Origin: Ramazzottius varieornatus
Taxonomy: Eukaryota > Tardigrada > Eutardigrada > Parachela > Ramazzottiidae
Assembly: GCA_001949185.1 (NCBI GenBank)
Contig: BDGG01000020.1
Coordinates: forward strand, 1 to 58,932
DNA: 58,932 nucleotides
Reading direction: 5' to 3'
Below, piece after piece: positions 44,220 to 55,512 of the stretch. A program made the translations under genes and the position numbers. A model generated the notes under the pieces. That model ran no database searches, had not been told where the DNA came from, and saw only the letters and a list, made by a program, of their open reading frames with translations. Within the stretch, counting starts at the first letter, position 1. Each line of letters opens with the position of its first letter.

Positions 44220-47200
44220 TCAATAATGATACTTGCTAGGATCGACGTGGTAATAGTCTTTATCGCTGTCAAACTTCAAGTATTTTTCGGGACCAGCCGC
44301 GAGTTCCAGTAGTTCGGTTAGCCTTGTCTGCAGAGGGCTGAAAGATGGCCTTTCGGGCGGACTTTCTTTCCAGCAACTCGTCATAACATCGTACCTAGAA
44401 ATACAAGCTATTTTGTTGGCACACTCCAGAACCAGTACACGGTAAAAAACACCGAATTGCTCGGAAAACTCGGCTTACAGTTCTCGTGAGCAGTTTTCAG
44501 GACATTCCATCCGGCTGCCTTCTTTAAGGTAGCTCAAAAGATCCTTGTTGTGGATGGTTGGATACGGCGTTCCTCCCATCGTCACGATCTCGAACAACAC
44601 CACGCCAAAGGACCATCTAGAATATTTACGTTGGAGAAATTTGAGGGTAGATTATGCGTATTCGAAAGAAGAATGCATACAGTACACTTACACGTCGGTA
44701 GCGGGGCTGAAAGTGAGATCAACGATAGACTCGATGGCCATCCATTTCAGTGGTAACTTGCCCGGGTTGAGCATGACGTAGTTACAGTCTTCGTTGAGGT
44801 ACCGTGCCAGACCAAAGTCTCCAATCTTCACGTGGTTTGTGTCTGTCAGGAGGATATTCCGCGCTGCCAAATCTCTGTGAATGTACCCTTGATGGTGGAC
44901 GTACTCCTGCCAAAAAGCAGTCGCACATCAGAAACGAAAAAGCATTTCCCTCGTCGATTTATCACTTACACAGTATCAAAGGTTTTGCTCGTGGTTAACG
45001 TTGCCCTTAACTACAGATCTTTTCAACACGGACAGCTCAACATTGGTGGCTTTTTTCTACTTGGATTGCCTTACCATGCCCAACGCTATCTGTCGTGCGA
45101 AAGAAAGGAGTGTTGACAGCGTCAGCTGGCTCACGCATGTTACAGGGAGATAGCTGGAGGAAGCGTTGGCGGGTTGTAGGGAAACTGCAGTTTGGCGTTT
45201 CGACGACAGGTAACTTCGCAGGTCGCCCAGTGCGCAGTATTCCAGGACCAGCAGGATAGGCTCGGAGCTGATACATGCACCCAGTAGGCCAACAATGTTG
45301 TAATGGTGACCGAGTGCTTTCATCAAGCGGATCTCCCGAAGGAAGGCATCCTTCTCCAATAAGTCAGCGGTTTCTAGAAGTACAGAGCTGAATAACTTAC
45401 AAGAGCCAACAGGACGAAGAGCTGCATTCGGACAGAGTCTACCAGGAAGTAGTTTTACGGCCACCGGACAATCAAAGACCACATGGCCGAACTGCGTGGT
45501 CAACGGTCCCTCCACCACGCCTTTCAGGACTTCGCCATACGCTCCTTTCCCGATAGCAGCTCCGAAGGCAACTCGGGAGCGGTCGATCTCCCATCTGTCC
45601 GTTGCGTTGGCCGGCGAGGAAATGCTGTTTCTAAACACGTTTCTCGTGAACCAGTGATACACGGTAACAGATTGTGCATGTACTGTATGTGTAATGTATC
45701 TTGACTATTTTACCGGGGAAGTTCGAAGTTTTTAGGAAAATTGTGTCTCGTCAGTTGGGAATTGGGGTTGGTGACGTGGTACGCATCAGAAGACGAGTTC
45801 GACCCGGAAGAAATCGAGGCCAGTAGTTTGTCACGAAGTCGAGCTTGGTATCTTCGGCAATAGCACGTACCGACGATAAACAGGATGAGCGCTACGACCA
45901 GCGGTCCTGCGATAGCACCAGCCAAACCACCTGTTGATAGCCCAGTATCCTGGCTCTGTTTACTCGGTTCGTCCTTATCATAGTCCTTGACGTTGCTCCA
46001 TTCGTTGTCCAGAGTCTTGTTGTCGCCTCGAACTTCTCCACTGTTATCGATATTCTTCCGAATGTGCTTCCCAGCCCATTGCTTGTGGTGGAACTGCCCG
46101 AAAGCCGGACGGTCTTTTCCTGTCCACCATGGTCCAGGTCCGGGTCCTGGTCCTGGACGGTCACGACGGAAGCAAGGACCTCCGTCCACGATACCACAGT
46201 CTGAAATGACGTCCGCAATGAGAAGTCCTGTTTGATGCAGTTCCTCCCTTGGGGAAATGCAGTTCAGACTTCAGGCTTACCCAATTTGTTACTTTTGTAA
46301 GTAGCTTCCTGGCTTTTCTCGCCACAAGTGGTGGTAAACGAGATACGGAAGGTGTATCGACACTTCAATTTCATATTCTGTACGTCAGCACGTTCCTCGT
46401 TGGCGAAAAGAAGGACAGTAGGTATGACATCGCTGTAACACTCGTCATCTTTATCAACCTTCAAGTGGTACTTGGCCACATCAGTCGCGTTCGCCCCTTT
46501 CAAATTAGATTGAATACAAATTAGGCACGAAACGACCAAACACACTTATTGTCCATACCTGGGCAGTATTGGATTATAAGGCGACCTACCTGAGGGTAGT
46601 TTCCAGATTAGTTGGCCGCGAACCGTTCCGTTGAAATCAAACAGCTGACCCAAGGAGACACTGAAGACTTGCATCGCTTTGACCAAACTAGAGGTATCTG
46701 AAATCGAACCATGCGTAACATTTTTCCCCTCACCAGCGCGCAGATTAGTTGCAGAAATTCCATATTGCTTACAGTTGTAGGTCTCATGTGGAGATGCCGC
46801 GATGATTCCACGTGAATCCACGGCCACGAAGCGCACGGTGTAGGAGTGGCACCGTCCTATGAACACTGTGTCGGACTTCAGAAGCACTGCCTGAAATATT
46901 GATAAACAAAACCCAGATTCAAAGGATGTAGTACGTAAGGTAACGTAGTGCAACAGGCGTCGCTATTTTCACCGGTTCGGCAATCCATGTGGTTTCGTGG
47001 AGACTTTCGATAAAGTACAGAACTGCTCCATCGGCGTTGGTGAAATTTGCAGGAACTGACCAGCTGACCCGGAAAGAAGCTAAGGCACCCTGTAGTTCCA
47101 GTGAACCCAGAACCGGTGTTTTGTACTCGCTGTCCTCTTCGGAATCGGACTCGGCACTGGAACCGCCGTCTGCGGTACTCACTCGACATTCTTTCGGCAA

Positions 47201-47581
47201 ACATCTCTGCAACGGGAGACGGTAAACTTTAGCCACCATTCGTCCCGAAGGCATCCATGATGGTACTCACAAAAGAACAACCCTGAAACTCACCAGTTTG
47301 TGGCATGCCAGAGTTGTGTTTCGCCCACATTCACTAACACATTGGTCGAAAGTCTGCAAAGCAAAACTACCCGTATTGCAAGCACAAATCAGTAACTTCG
47401 ACTGATTTACAAAGGTTTTTACCTTTGTGTGGTTTTGCAGGCATTTACTGGTGCACTTCAATTTGCAAATCTGGCCTAAAGACGAGACATTCCGTTTGTA
47501 TTCCGTTTTACTTCCTTCGATCAGTACAATACGGTAGATCGCCAGCAGGAAGACAGACAGGGCAAACAGGAAAACATTCAT
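44220..47581 (-). CDS. Receptor tyrosine kinase with Cys-rich and fibronectin-like ectodomain
   Basis: Eleven exons: 47423-47581, 47294-47353, 46973-47206, 46590-46890, 46281-46496, 45714-46200, 45443-45630, 45075-45373, 44692-44906, 44479-44616 and 44220-44394; 823 residues. It has a signal peptide, a short cysteine-rich module ([14 protein letters not shown]...QCVSECG), fibronectin-III-like segments (SFRVSWSVP..., [15 protein letters not shown]), a PGPGPGPG stretch, and a membrane span ([20 protein letters not shown]). The cytoplasmic kinase has [40 protein letters not shown] and [20 protein letters not shown]; all catalytic residues are present. A Tyr-rich tail ([14 protein letters not shown]) may be a phosphorylation site. 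Exon 2 could be a retained in-frame intron choice, the exon 3 donor (GTGAAA) and exon 5 acceptor are weak. The subfamily cannot be named with certainty. The start is 75 bp from a divergent small gene. Confidence 0.88.
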
Positions 47582-47656
47582 CTTTTGGGAATCATAAAGT
47601 TCAGGAGGATCAATCTATCATAGAAGGATCAATCTATCACCGTGGCGGAACTACAC

Positions 47657-47938
47657 ATGGAAAAACAGACCAAATTCAGCCTTCGCGCATTCCTCGAAGA
47701 CCCACAGAAGTGTCTGTCCCGCAACACTTACACAAAAGTCGGCCAGTACTCAGCAAACCCGGTTAAGGTCGCTAACGCTGCGTCATCGTTTCATCCGAAA
47801 GGCCCTGCTAAAGCGTTCTACATCGTAAAAGAAACTGCCGAAGCGTATCGAAAGACAACAAACACCGAAGAAGCGAGCATCTTTATTGCATCGGGTACAG
47901 GTATCAAAAGAGAGTATATTCAGGGTCTCAAACAGTGA
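47657..47938 (+). CDS. Small protein of 93 residues, unknown
   Basis: Frame MEKQTKFSLRAFLEDPQKCL...YIQGLKQ with no introns, no signal peptide and mixed charged composition; I do not recognise it. It begins 75 bp from the start of the kinase gene on the other strand and ends 13 bp before the SECIS of the convergent SPS2 gene. Upstream lies a short direct repeat (GGATCAATCTATCA twice, 47607-47639). Confidence 0.4.
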   Translation: MEKQTKFSLRAFLEDPQKCLSRNTYTKVGQYSANPVKVANAASSFHPKGPAKAFYIVKETAEAYRKTTNTEEASIFIASGTGIKREYIQGLKQ

Positions 47939-47950
47939 CAGCTGGTCGTC

Positions 47951-48021
47951 AAGAACCTTCCATCCATCCACAAACTGACACTTGACCGTGTCTTTTGCTT
48001 GTGAACTTCATATTCGTTCTT
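47951..48021 (-). promoter_or_regulatory. SECIS element, form 2, in the SPS2 3' UTR
   Basis: Read on the minus strand, from 48021 to 47951: a lower stem AAGAAC/GTTCTT; the SECIS core ATGA (48011-48008) opposite GGAT, giving the tandem G.A pairs; helix 2 TTCACAAGC with GTTTGTGGA; an apical AAAA 11 bases after ATGA; and an extra mini-stem GACAC/GTGTC on top, which makes it form 2. It lies about 130 bases after the SPS2 stop codon. All conserved SECIS positions I know (ATGA, AA, GA) are present. Confidence 0.85.
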
Positions 48022-48141
48022 TCGAACCACTGATCTGCTGAGCCTTTTTCTCCTCATCACAGCCAATCAAATCAATCCAAACAATACCGAAGGAACATAA
48101 AATAAAAAAAACACAAACAGAATCGCAGAATTTTCGGAAAG

Positions 48142-50585
48142 CTACCATAATTTACCAACAGAATTTGTCTCAGGTACCTCGATCACTCTGATACCTTCGA
48201 CGAACTTCACCGTTCGATCACCGGCTTCCACGTGACCGATAATCCATGCAGGAATGCCTTCAAGTTGTTCGAGCTCTTGGATGTAAGCTTCGGCCTTGTT
48301 TTTCGGAAGGCTGATCAACAGTCCACCTAAAATGGAGATGTAGTGTTTTCTGTTACGTTATATGGTAAGACATGAAAACCAGCGTTGACAGGATTGGTGT
48401 ATGATACCATGGTAATATGACTAGTATTTCACATGACATAACATAGTATGACACGACAAAGCATAGCTGAAACAGGATTGGTATGTGATGTCATAAACTG
48501 GTACCGTACCGGAAGTTTCGGGCGAATGTCCTTGGAGGAGCTTGAAGTGGGGGAAAATCTGACCGACCGCTGCCATCTTAGCGATGATGGGGAGACTGTC
48601 AATAACGAAGCTGACCGGGTTGTGCTGGTTCTTGACCAAGTTGTCCGCGTGTCCGAAGAGACCGAAACCTGTCACGTCCGTCGCGGCGTGGGCATCGTAC
48701 TTATGCATCAATTTCGCCGCTAAAAGTGAAAAAGCCCAACACTACTCGAACGTCATTCAGCAAGATAAGTACAGGATCCAGAAGCACTGAGGTTGGTGAT
48801 ACAAGAGATAGGCCTTACGCGTTAGGTTTAGTCGAGACATGGAAGCCATAGCTCGACGGTACGCCAAGTCGATGTCTTCATCCGATGCGACCGTGCGGAC
48901 TTTATCAGCCTTTTCTTGGTTGGTCGCGAACCACTGCTGGACACTTCCGACCACCTGGGTCCCTAGAGGTTTGGTCAGGACCAGAACATCTCCGACTTGG
49001 GCGTTCACTGGCCTGGAAACACAAGAGAAATGTTCACAAAATAATTCAGTCATATCCCGGAAAACCATAAGAATTTCCGATATCTTATCATATTAAAAAC
49101 GGATCGAGAACTTCAGAGTCATTGTTAGGACTCGCAATGAAGTCAAAGGGAGCCTCAGAGATGATGCAACTGAAACTCACATGATAACATCTTCGGCGCG
49201 GACCACGGCGGTGGCGGTTCCACCCACAGTAACCCATGGATTGACGACTGTTTGCCCACCGTTGACGCTTGTACCTGCTTCAGCTGCACAGTCCTGTAAA
49301 GACAGACAACAGTGATAAGACACGAGAAATCTAGCGCAGTAAAATCAAGCAGAAGGCACGATAGTACAGACCGGTCGATCGAAATCTGGTACCTATTCCT
49401 CCGATTTTGTTTTGAAGTCTGCTATACATTCGCCATACAGCGACAAACCAAGGCCGAAATTACGTTACACATAAATTACACCGTAGCTTTACTGGTATGA
49501 TCAAGTAATCAACCCGCATGTGGACCGGCTGTGTTGGTATGGCTCGCAGTATCGTTAATTTTGCATGATTTCTTTATTTTGAAATCGCAAAATCAGGTAC
49601 CAGATTTCGAGCGACCGGACTGTACTCACTCGGAAACCTTGGATAAGCATGGGCATAACAACGTCGCGTTCTTTAGGCGTAAATTTCTGACTGCTGGCCA
49701 GGATCATAAGCATATTATCACAGTGGGTGACGCCCATGGCGTAGATATCACTTAGGACGTTCGCACAAGCGATTCTTCCCTATGAACAAGAAACAGAAAA
49801 GTATAAGTGTATCGATATTTCAGCGCCTTCGTCTCGCGCAATTAATTTACCATGATGTATGGGTCGTCGACCAGTGGATAGAAGAAGTCGGTAGTTTGTA
49901 CGAGGTACAGACCAGGACACCGAAGTGGAATGAGACATGAATCCAACCCGATACCTGGAAGGAAGAATAAAGTCAGGCTTGGTAATATATAAGAAACGTA
50001 TGCAGGTGCAATTCGCATGCTCGCGCACCAAATTACCTACGCAGAAAAAAATACCGGACATGCATACGCACACACGACAATCGCAACTGACTCATACAGT
50101 AGTCGCCTGTGCATGTGCATGTCGCGCCAACAGACAACAGAGGACTGACTCGATCGAATGGCGCAGGACACACATTCTGGAACTTATCTGCATTACCAAG
50201 TCTTACCGATCGGAGCAAGGGCTGATTCCTTTCCATTCTCGACCCCGGAATGGACTGTATTAGGAAGGTTAGAGGAACTATTGTCAGGTAAAAATGATTT
50301 GGGATAAGAAGGAATATTTTGTTGATGAGGAGAAGACTTGTTGGCGAAAGGCTGCTGCTGTGCGCCGATGGAAGATGGCTGATGGGGTAGTCCCTCGAGA
50401 AGTTTCAGCAGTTGGTCTCGAGGAACTTTACATCCTCACCCTTTGAGTTCAGTGAAGCTGGTAAGACGGAATCCCGGATCCAGTCCGTGTTCTTCAGGCT
50501 TGAACGGTGGTCGATGAGACGAAACAGCTGATCGACTATCGGGCTGGTCGCCGCTGCCGGAATTGCTCGTGATGTGTCGGTCCAT
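48142..50585 (-). CDS. SEPHS2: Selenophosphate synthetase 2, UGA-encoded selenocysteine
   Basis: Makes selenophosphate from selenide and ATP for tRNA-Sec charging. Seven exons: 50207-50585, 49851-49954, 49630-49779, 49181-49293, 48819-49012, 48510-48719 and 48142-48326; 444 residues counting Sec. Codon 50 is TGA (50436-50438) in the context [22 protein letters not shown], exactly the active-site position where SPS2 enzymes have Sec and related enzymes Cys, Thr or Arg. A SECIS lies in the 3' UTR. Other blocks: [103 protein letters not shown] and [15 protein letters not shown] Gln/Ser/Asn-rich insert lies between the Sec loop and GIGLD. A standard gene finder would truncate this protein or start it too late. 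Confidence 0.93.
50436..50438 (-). other. UGA codon predicted to be read as selenocysteine
   Basis: TGA in frame within SPS2 exon 1 (codon 50). Conserved coding sequence continues directly on both sides, so neither termination nor an intron explains it. Confidence 0.9.
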
Positions 50586-51116
50586 TCTGGAAGCTTCACT
50601 CTGCGAGCCTTGGAATGAGAGTTTACACAGTGGGAAGCGAAGGGATTTGGATGATGGAGGACTACTGCAGCAACAACGCGACTTCGGGAGGAGAAGAACT
50701 TGGAGAACTGAATTATTAACTATTTTCGCATCCGCTGTATATGTTAGTAAGTAAGACTTGACATCACATTTTACATACTAAATCACATGGGGAAACCGGA
50801 ATCGTGAATAAACCGCGGAAGTCAAGTCCGATCGTTTTTGTTTTTTACTACAAGACTGTATTAGTATTCCAGGAAAACATCAGAACTAGGTTGTGAGTAA
50901 GAAATGGGAGAATTCTTGCTGACAGAAACTGAAACAGTAATGTACAGAAGGTAGTAAAAGAATACTGGAGACCAGTGCAAACGAGTCAAAGCCATCAATG
51001 CTTTCAGGCAAGAACGAACAGGACAAAACTAGTTTATAAGAACATCGTAATTGAAGAATCAGTTTATCTTTTATTGAAGGTTTTTGGCAAGAGATCAGCT
51101 GCCGGCTGACTGTTCT
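50586..51116. other. Intergenic, SPS2 promoter side and Tudor gene 3' end
   Basis: No exon or repeat is recognised. Confidence 0.4.
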
Positions 51117-53380
51117 TTAGGCGTAAACGCGAACAAGGTCGTTCTCGCCGGGAGTTCGCTGGAACGTCTCCATCTCGACGACCCTCCCAACCAGCGCGGT
51201 AAGTTTCTTTGCCGAATCGACGAACTGGCGCTTGTCCTTACTGTTCTCCTTCCTGGTGCTCTCCGTGTTACCTACTGAGAAAAAAACACGATACATTAGC
51301 CGGTTCCAGGTGCCAGAAATGAGACGGACGTGGGTGAACATACTAAAACAGAAGGTTCTCTCAAGTGGCGCACGTTATCATTATTACTGGCTGAACGTGT
51401 GCGCCACTTGGTGAAACGAACTGGCATAACATACTGCCCATGCCCAACCAGAACCTGAATGGTGGAAGTCAACGGTGACACTGAAAGCCTGGAGTGGAGG
51501 CTCCGCCACGATGGTTCGCGGAAAGTCCAGGATCTTCGAGCACTCGACGGCCACGTCTACTCCCATGTCAATCAGGGACACACTGGCTCTGGTGGGAACT
51601 GTGTGATCATCCAGCTCCAGGTACTCCTTGACCTCGATTCGACCGATCTTCCCTTCGTGTTCCATCAAATACGTGTTTCCCAGCGTGATGGCTTTGGTCG
51701 GAAGGAGAGAAGCTTCGCCTTCCGTCCATGATTTCTCACAAGACTGCAGGATCGAGGCGTCGCCGTAGATGAGCCGGGCAGCTGGACTGGCGTGACTCCA
51801 TTCTCCTCGCGGCACAGGAAAGTAAGACACAACCAGGAAGGCCTCTGTGGGGAAGAATTGTCGGACTTGCACCAAGATGCGCTCACTCAAAGGCGGAGGA
51901 TATGGAAGGGCGAAAGTCAGGGGCACACAGGCTCGTTCATCCGGGTCGGAAGTGAAGGTGGTGGGAGGAACGTGGAGTTCCACCTCGGTGATATCTGGAT
52001 GTGCTTTCAGAAGAGCGTGTTCGAAGTTTAACCCGTCAAGGGTTGTCATGCCGACCACCAGTAACGTACGAGCGCGACCATAGACGTAGTGGCGTCGATA
52101 TGCAAAGATGTCGAAGTCGCAGACGAACTCGAACCTGCTTTTCGGAGTGGCGACGGCTAAAAACTGCTCGACCACTGCGCCGTGACCGTCGAGGACGAAA
52201 TACTTCTGAGGTAGGTTCCATCGTGCCAGATTGCAGCTGTACAGTTCACAAGGTATCTCGTAGCCAATCTTTCCTTCTGGATCAGCTTCTTTGAAGTCCG
52301 TGTCGGCCACAGGCTCGACTGTGCCGTAGTCTTCAAAGAAACTGTGGCGCTTGTCGTTGCGCAAGCCCAGATAGGTAGCTCGATACCACTTTCCGTCCTT
52401 CCAGTATCTAGAAAAAGAATCAGTTATTTTCTGACACTTTAGACACCTGCAGAATGCAATGACGTGCCTAGGAGACCAGCGAAAAACACATCGGCATTTG
52501 GCCATTTGCAACTTGCGGTACGATGACGTCCCAACTCGCAACGTAACTCGTAGCGAGCCCTAAGGGCTAGTTCTCAACCGGAATTTTCCTCCAAAATAAC
52601 AGTCGGATTCGTTCATAGCGCCTGCCATGTAGTCATACACTGCACAGGCACTCGAAAGTTACTGTCTGATCAGTCAATCAGCCGCGCAAGTCCGCGAGTG
52701 TCTTTTTTCGGTACGGGCTGAACTGCCGCTGAAGCCTGAAGGGAATCGCAGAGCTGATGAAATTTTTTCTTGTTTCGGTGGGAAGACTTGGAGGTCTGGA
52801 CTTTCAATTTTGAACTAAGTCACACCTGAGTTAGCGCTCATCCACCTGTTGTTTCCACCAGCCAGACTGAGCAGATACGATGGAGTTACGGGAAGGAAAC
52901 TTACTTGACAACACACGGATCGCCATGCTTCAATCGCGCCGGATCCAAGGATGGAAGTTTGGGGAACTCTACCTGCCACTGCTTGTTCCATTTGACGAAA
53001 TTGCTTGTCATGGTGGTCGGCCAGATATGAACGATGCCCTCCTTGTCAATGAAAGAGATCGTGGCGAAAACGGAGCATTCCATTGCAAACGGTTTCGGCG
53101 CGGGGAATGGTGTGCGCTCATATGGCGTCCGCTTGTCTACCGTAATCTTCTGGACTTCCCGAGGGACGACCATGGCGTTAGAGGTTGGTGCGACGCTAAG
53201 CTTCGTACCGAAGTTAACTTTCTTGGTAGTCTCCACTGGAACAGGCTGCGAGGAAGCGTTAGGCGGCGGAGGAGAATTGTTTGCCGATGAGGTTCTGTTC
53301 TGGCCATCCTTCTGCTCTCGGGCTGCGCGTTTCTCCGTTTCTCGCTTCCAGAACTGCGGTTGACGGTTTGGGTGGCTCAT
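51117..53380 (-). CDS. Protein with two Tudor domains
   Basis: Probable methyl-arginine reader of the germline/piRNA Tudor type. Exon 1 (52905-53380) begins MSHPNRQPQFWKRETEKRAA, has a Pro/Asn-rich stretch and the start of the first Tudor unit (RLKHGDPCVVK). Exon 2 (51435-52407) continues it (YWKDGKWYRATYLGL, FFEDYGTVEPV) and carries a second unit (TYLMEHEGKIGRIEVKEYLE, RASVSLIDMGVDVAV, SKILDFP). A last exon (about 51117-51282) ends KRQFVDSAKKLTALVGRVVE...DLVRVYA. The junction between exons 2 and 3 is unsettled: the obvious GTATGT donor and TTTCTCAG acceptor do not agree in phase, so a different donor or acceptor must be used. The intron there has a hairpin element. I cannot say which TDRD subfamily it belongs to. 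Confidence 0.75.
51350..51424. repeat. Intronic palindromic hairpin element, copy 17
   Basis: TTCTCTCAAGTGGCGCACGT / ACGTGTGCGCCACTTGGTGA arms, among the best matched, in the last intron of the Tudor gene. Confidence 0.75.
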
Positions 53381-54340
53381 GGTCCAACTCTGCTACGCAT
53401 AGAACAATGGTTAGACAATGGAAGTTTCAGAGAGAGAGAGAGAGCGGAAGGGTCGAAGGAAGATGAATAATGACGAGACAGTAAAGTTGAAATTCAGCCA
53501 AGGGAATCAAGTATAAGGTACGGAAGTATGACTTCTCCCCTTGTCCTCTGCGGAAGTTAAAATGTTTTTTTGACGCCATATCTTAAACTTTTTGATCAAC
53601 TTCTACACCCATACCAGCAAGCCAAGCCCGAGATTTGTTTGGAAGACATTTCGTTCCATTGCTGCAAAGCCTGGGGGAAGAAGAACAAATTCTGTAACGG
53701 CACTTTTCGAACTCACTTCCGGGATCATTTTTCTATCTCGCTGGAGAAGGTCCTGGTTCTCAAGGGGAGATTATCGCGTATTCTGGCCCTTCCAGGAAAC
53801 AGTCAGATACGGAAGGGGGGGAACGTTTTCCGTGTAAGGACCGTTCCGTATGTTAGAGTGATGGTCATACTACAATTTACTGATGCGCGCAACGCACAAA
53901 GACGCTGAAGTGCGCTGCTGTAAACCCTCAAACAGGATTTCGGTTTGCAGCGTTCTACCTTGACTCGTGCGTCTGGTCAAGAGCCAACCAGCACTAAAGT
54001 CATAGTCTACGAAGGTGTTCCACGGGCTGTTACATCCCGGTAGGCCATTACATCCCGGTAGGCCATATCCGGTAAAATTCCTGGCTAATGCTGTTTGCCC
54101 ACCCTTTGAAATAGCTAGTGTCTGTTTTGCCCTCCCCCTTTATTAATCTTTGTTTCTCGCGAATCGACCGTTTGAATGCCAATGTTTGGAACTTGGGCGT
54201 TGCGTGCAGTACGTGCGTGCGGTACGTGTAGTGAAATGAGAAACAGGGCGCGTCGGTCCTGGCGTCCACGACGGTAGACCTGACGTAAAGACGGACATTC
54301 TCATGAAAGGCCCGCATCCCAGCCGTTTGAACGTTCTTAA
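53381..54340. other. Intergenic, upstream of the Tudor gene
   Basis: Contains a (GA)n microsatellite at about 53430-53446 and a direct repeat of about 18 bp (TTACATCCCGGTAGGCCAT twice, 54028-54065). No exon is supported. Confidence 0.4.
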
Positions 54341-54733
54341 CTCGGTTGCCCACCAGCTAGCCATCAACAGCAACAGCAGACATCCCTGTTCCACAGAAAA
54401 CAGGTAACGTGGTCCGAGAAGCACGGTAGACGGGCTAAAGGTCGTCCCAGCGGACGCGCTGGTGGCGGAATCTATCGTGGAGCACGCGGCGGTAGCACAT
54501 ACAAAGAACAAGGTGGACACTGGGAACATGGTAGCGGTTAGAGCTGTTGATGGTTTGAACCGTTTGGTTTGGTTTAAGTGGTGGTTTGCATGCCAAACCG
54601 GTTGAATGAAAATGGTTTTTCTCGCAAACCACCAAAAGTGGTCTGGTCTAAACTCCACACCAGACTATTTAGACCAAACCACATAAAACACCGGTTTGAA
54701 CCGGTTTGCGAGCAGCTTTTTAATCACCAGTAC

Positions 54734-55495
54734 TAGACCTGAGAAAGGTGTGATTAAGTGTGGTGCGGTGTTTTTCGGTTCGGTGCTTCTCCACACCGAA
54801 ACTGGTTTTTCGGTGCGAAAGCCACACCACTTTTTCCGGTATGGTGTGGATCAGACACCACTCTTCCGGTGAGTGTGGTGCGGTGTTTTTCGGTTCGGTG
54901 CTTCTCCACACCGAAACTGGTTTTTCGGTGCGAAAGCCACACCACTTTTTCCGGTATGGTGTGGATCAGACACCACTCTTCCGGCACCACACCAAACCAA
55001 ATCGAAAAACCGAAAGAAGTTTCAAAGAGCGAATTCACAATTTATTAATCCGTCATCGACAAATCGAACTGCGCTGTAGGAAACTCAAAAAAATACCGAG
55101 ATTTCAAACACATCGAAACTTGCACGGTCGTACTATCTAGTGAACTTCTAGGCTTGGTAACGACCTTGCCTAAGATGTAATACAGACGAATTTGGAAGAA
55201 AACATTTCACACAGGTAAATTTTCACAGCTTAAACAATCAACAGTTAGTCGTATCACCACGGGGCGAAACAGCGAGTTTGCGATACTCATCTAGCCCAAG
55301 CTAGCTGACTAGCTCATTAAATCTGGTGCACCAAAAGTTTTTCGGTTTGGTGTGATGTGGTGTTCCTAGACACCGAAACGGCAAATTCGGTGTGACTCGG
55401 ACACCAATTTTTCGATTTGGTGTTTCAAGCACACCGAAACCAAAGAGTGGTTTTTTTCGGTGTGGTGTGGTGCAACCACACCATCCTCAGGTCTA
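54734..55495. mobile_element. Nested hAT-like insertion 1, TIR TAGACCTGAG
   Basis: Ends TAGACCTGAG...CTCAGGTCTA. The exact 8-bp duplication ACCAGTAC lies at 54726-54733 and 55496-55503. The uninterrupted sequence is visible in the related copy at about 6452-6460. It is non-coding and made of ACACCGAAAC/GTTTCGGTGT words in both orientations. Confidence 0.85.
54758..54984. repeat. 115-bp direct tandem duplication
   Basis: The segment starting GTGTGGTGCGGTGTTTTTCG at 54758 is repeated from 54873 with a period of 115 bp and about 112 identical bases. It lies within nested insertion 1 and must be recent. Confidence 0.9.
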
Positions 55496-55512
55496 ACCAG
55501 TACATAGTAAAT

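Noticed and set aside
50432-50441. TGA in SPS2 as part of a splice donor (GGGTGAGG)
   Set aside because: Conserved SPS2 coding sequence ([10 protein letters not shown]) follows directly, so no intron starts here.
54143-54658. 171-codon minus frame and the overlapping 54048-54353 minus frame
   Set aside because: The first runs into the outer hAT terminus; the second has a vaguely enzyme-like segment but I could not tie it to a family or to neighbouring exons.
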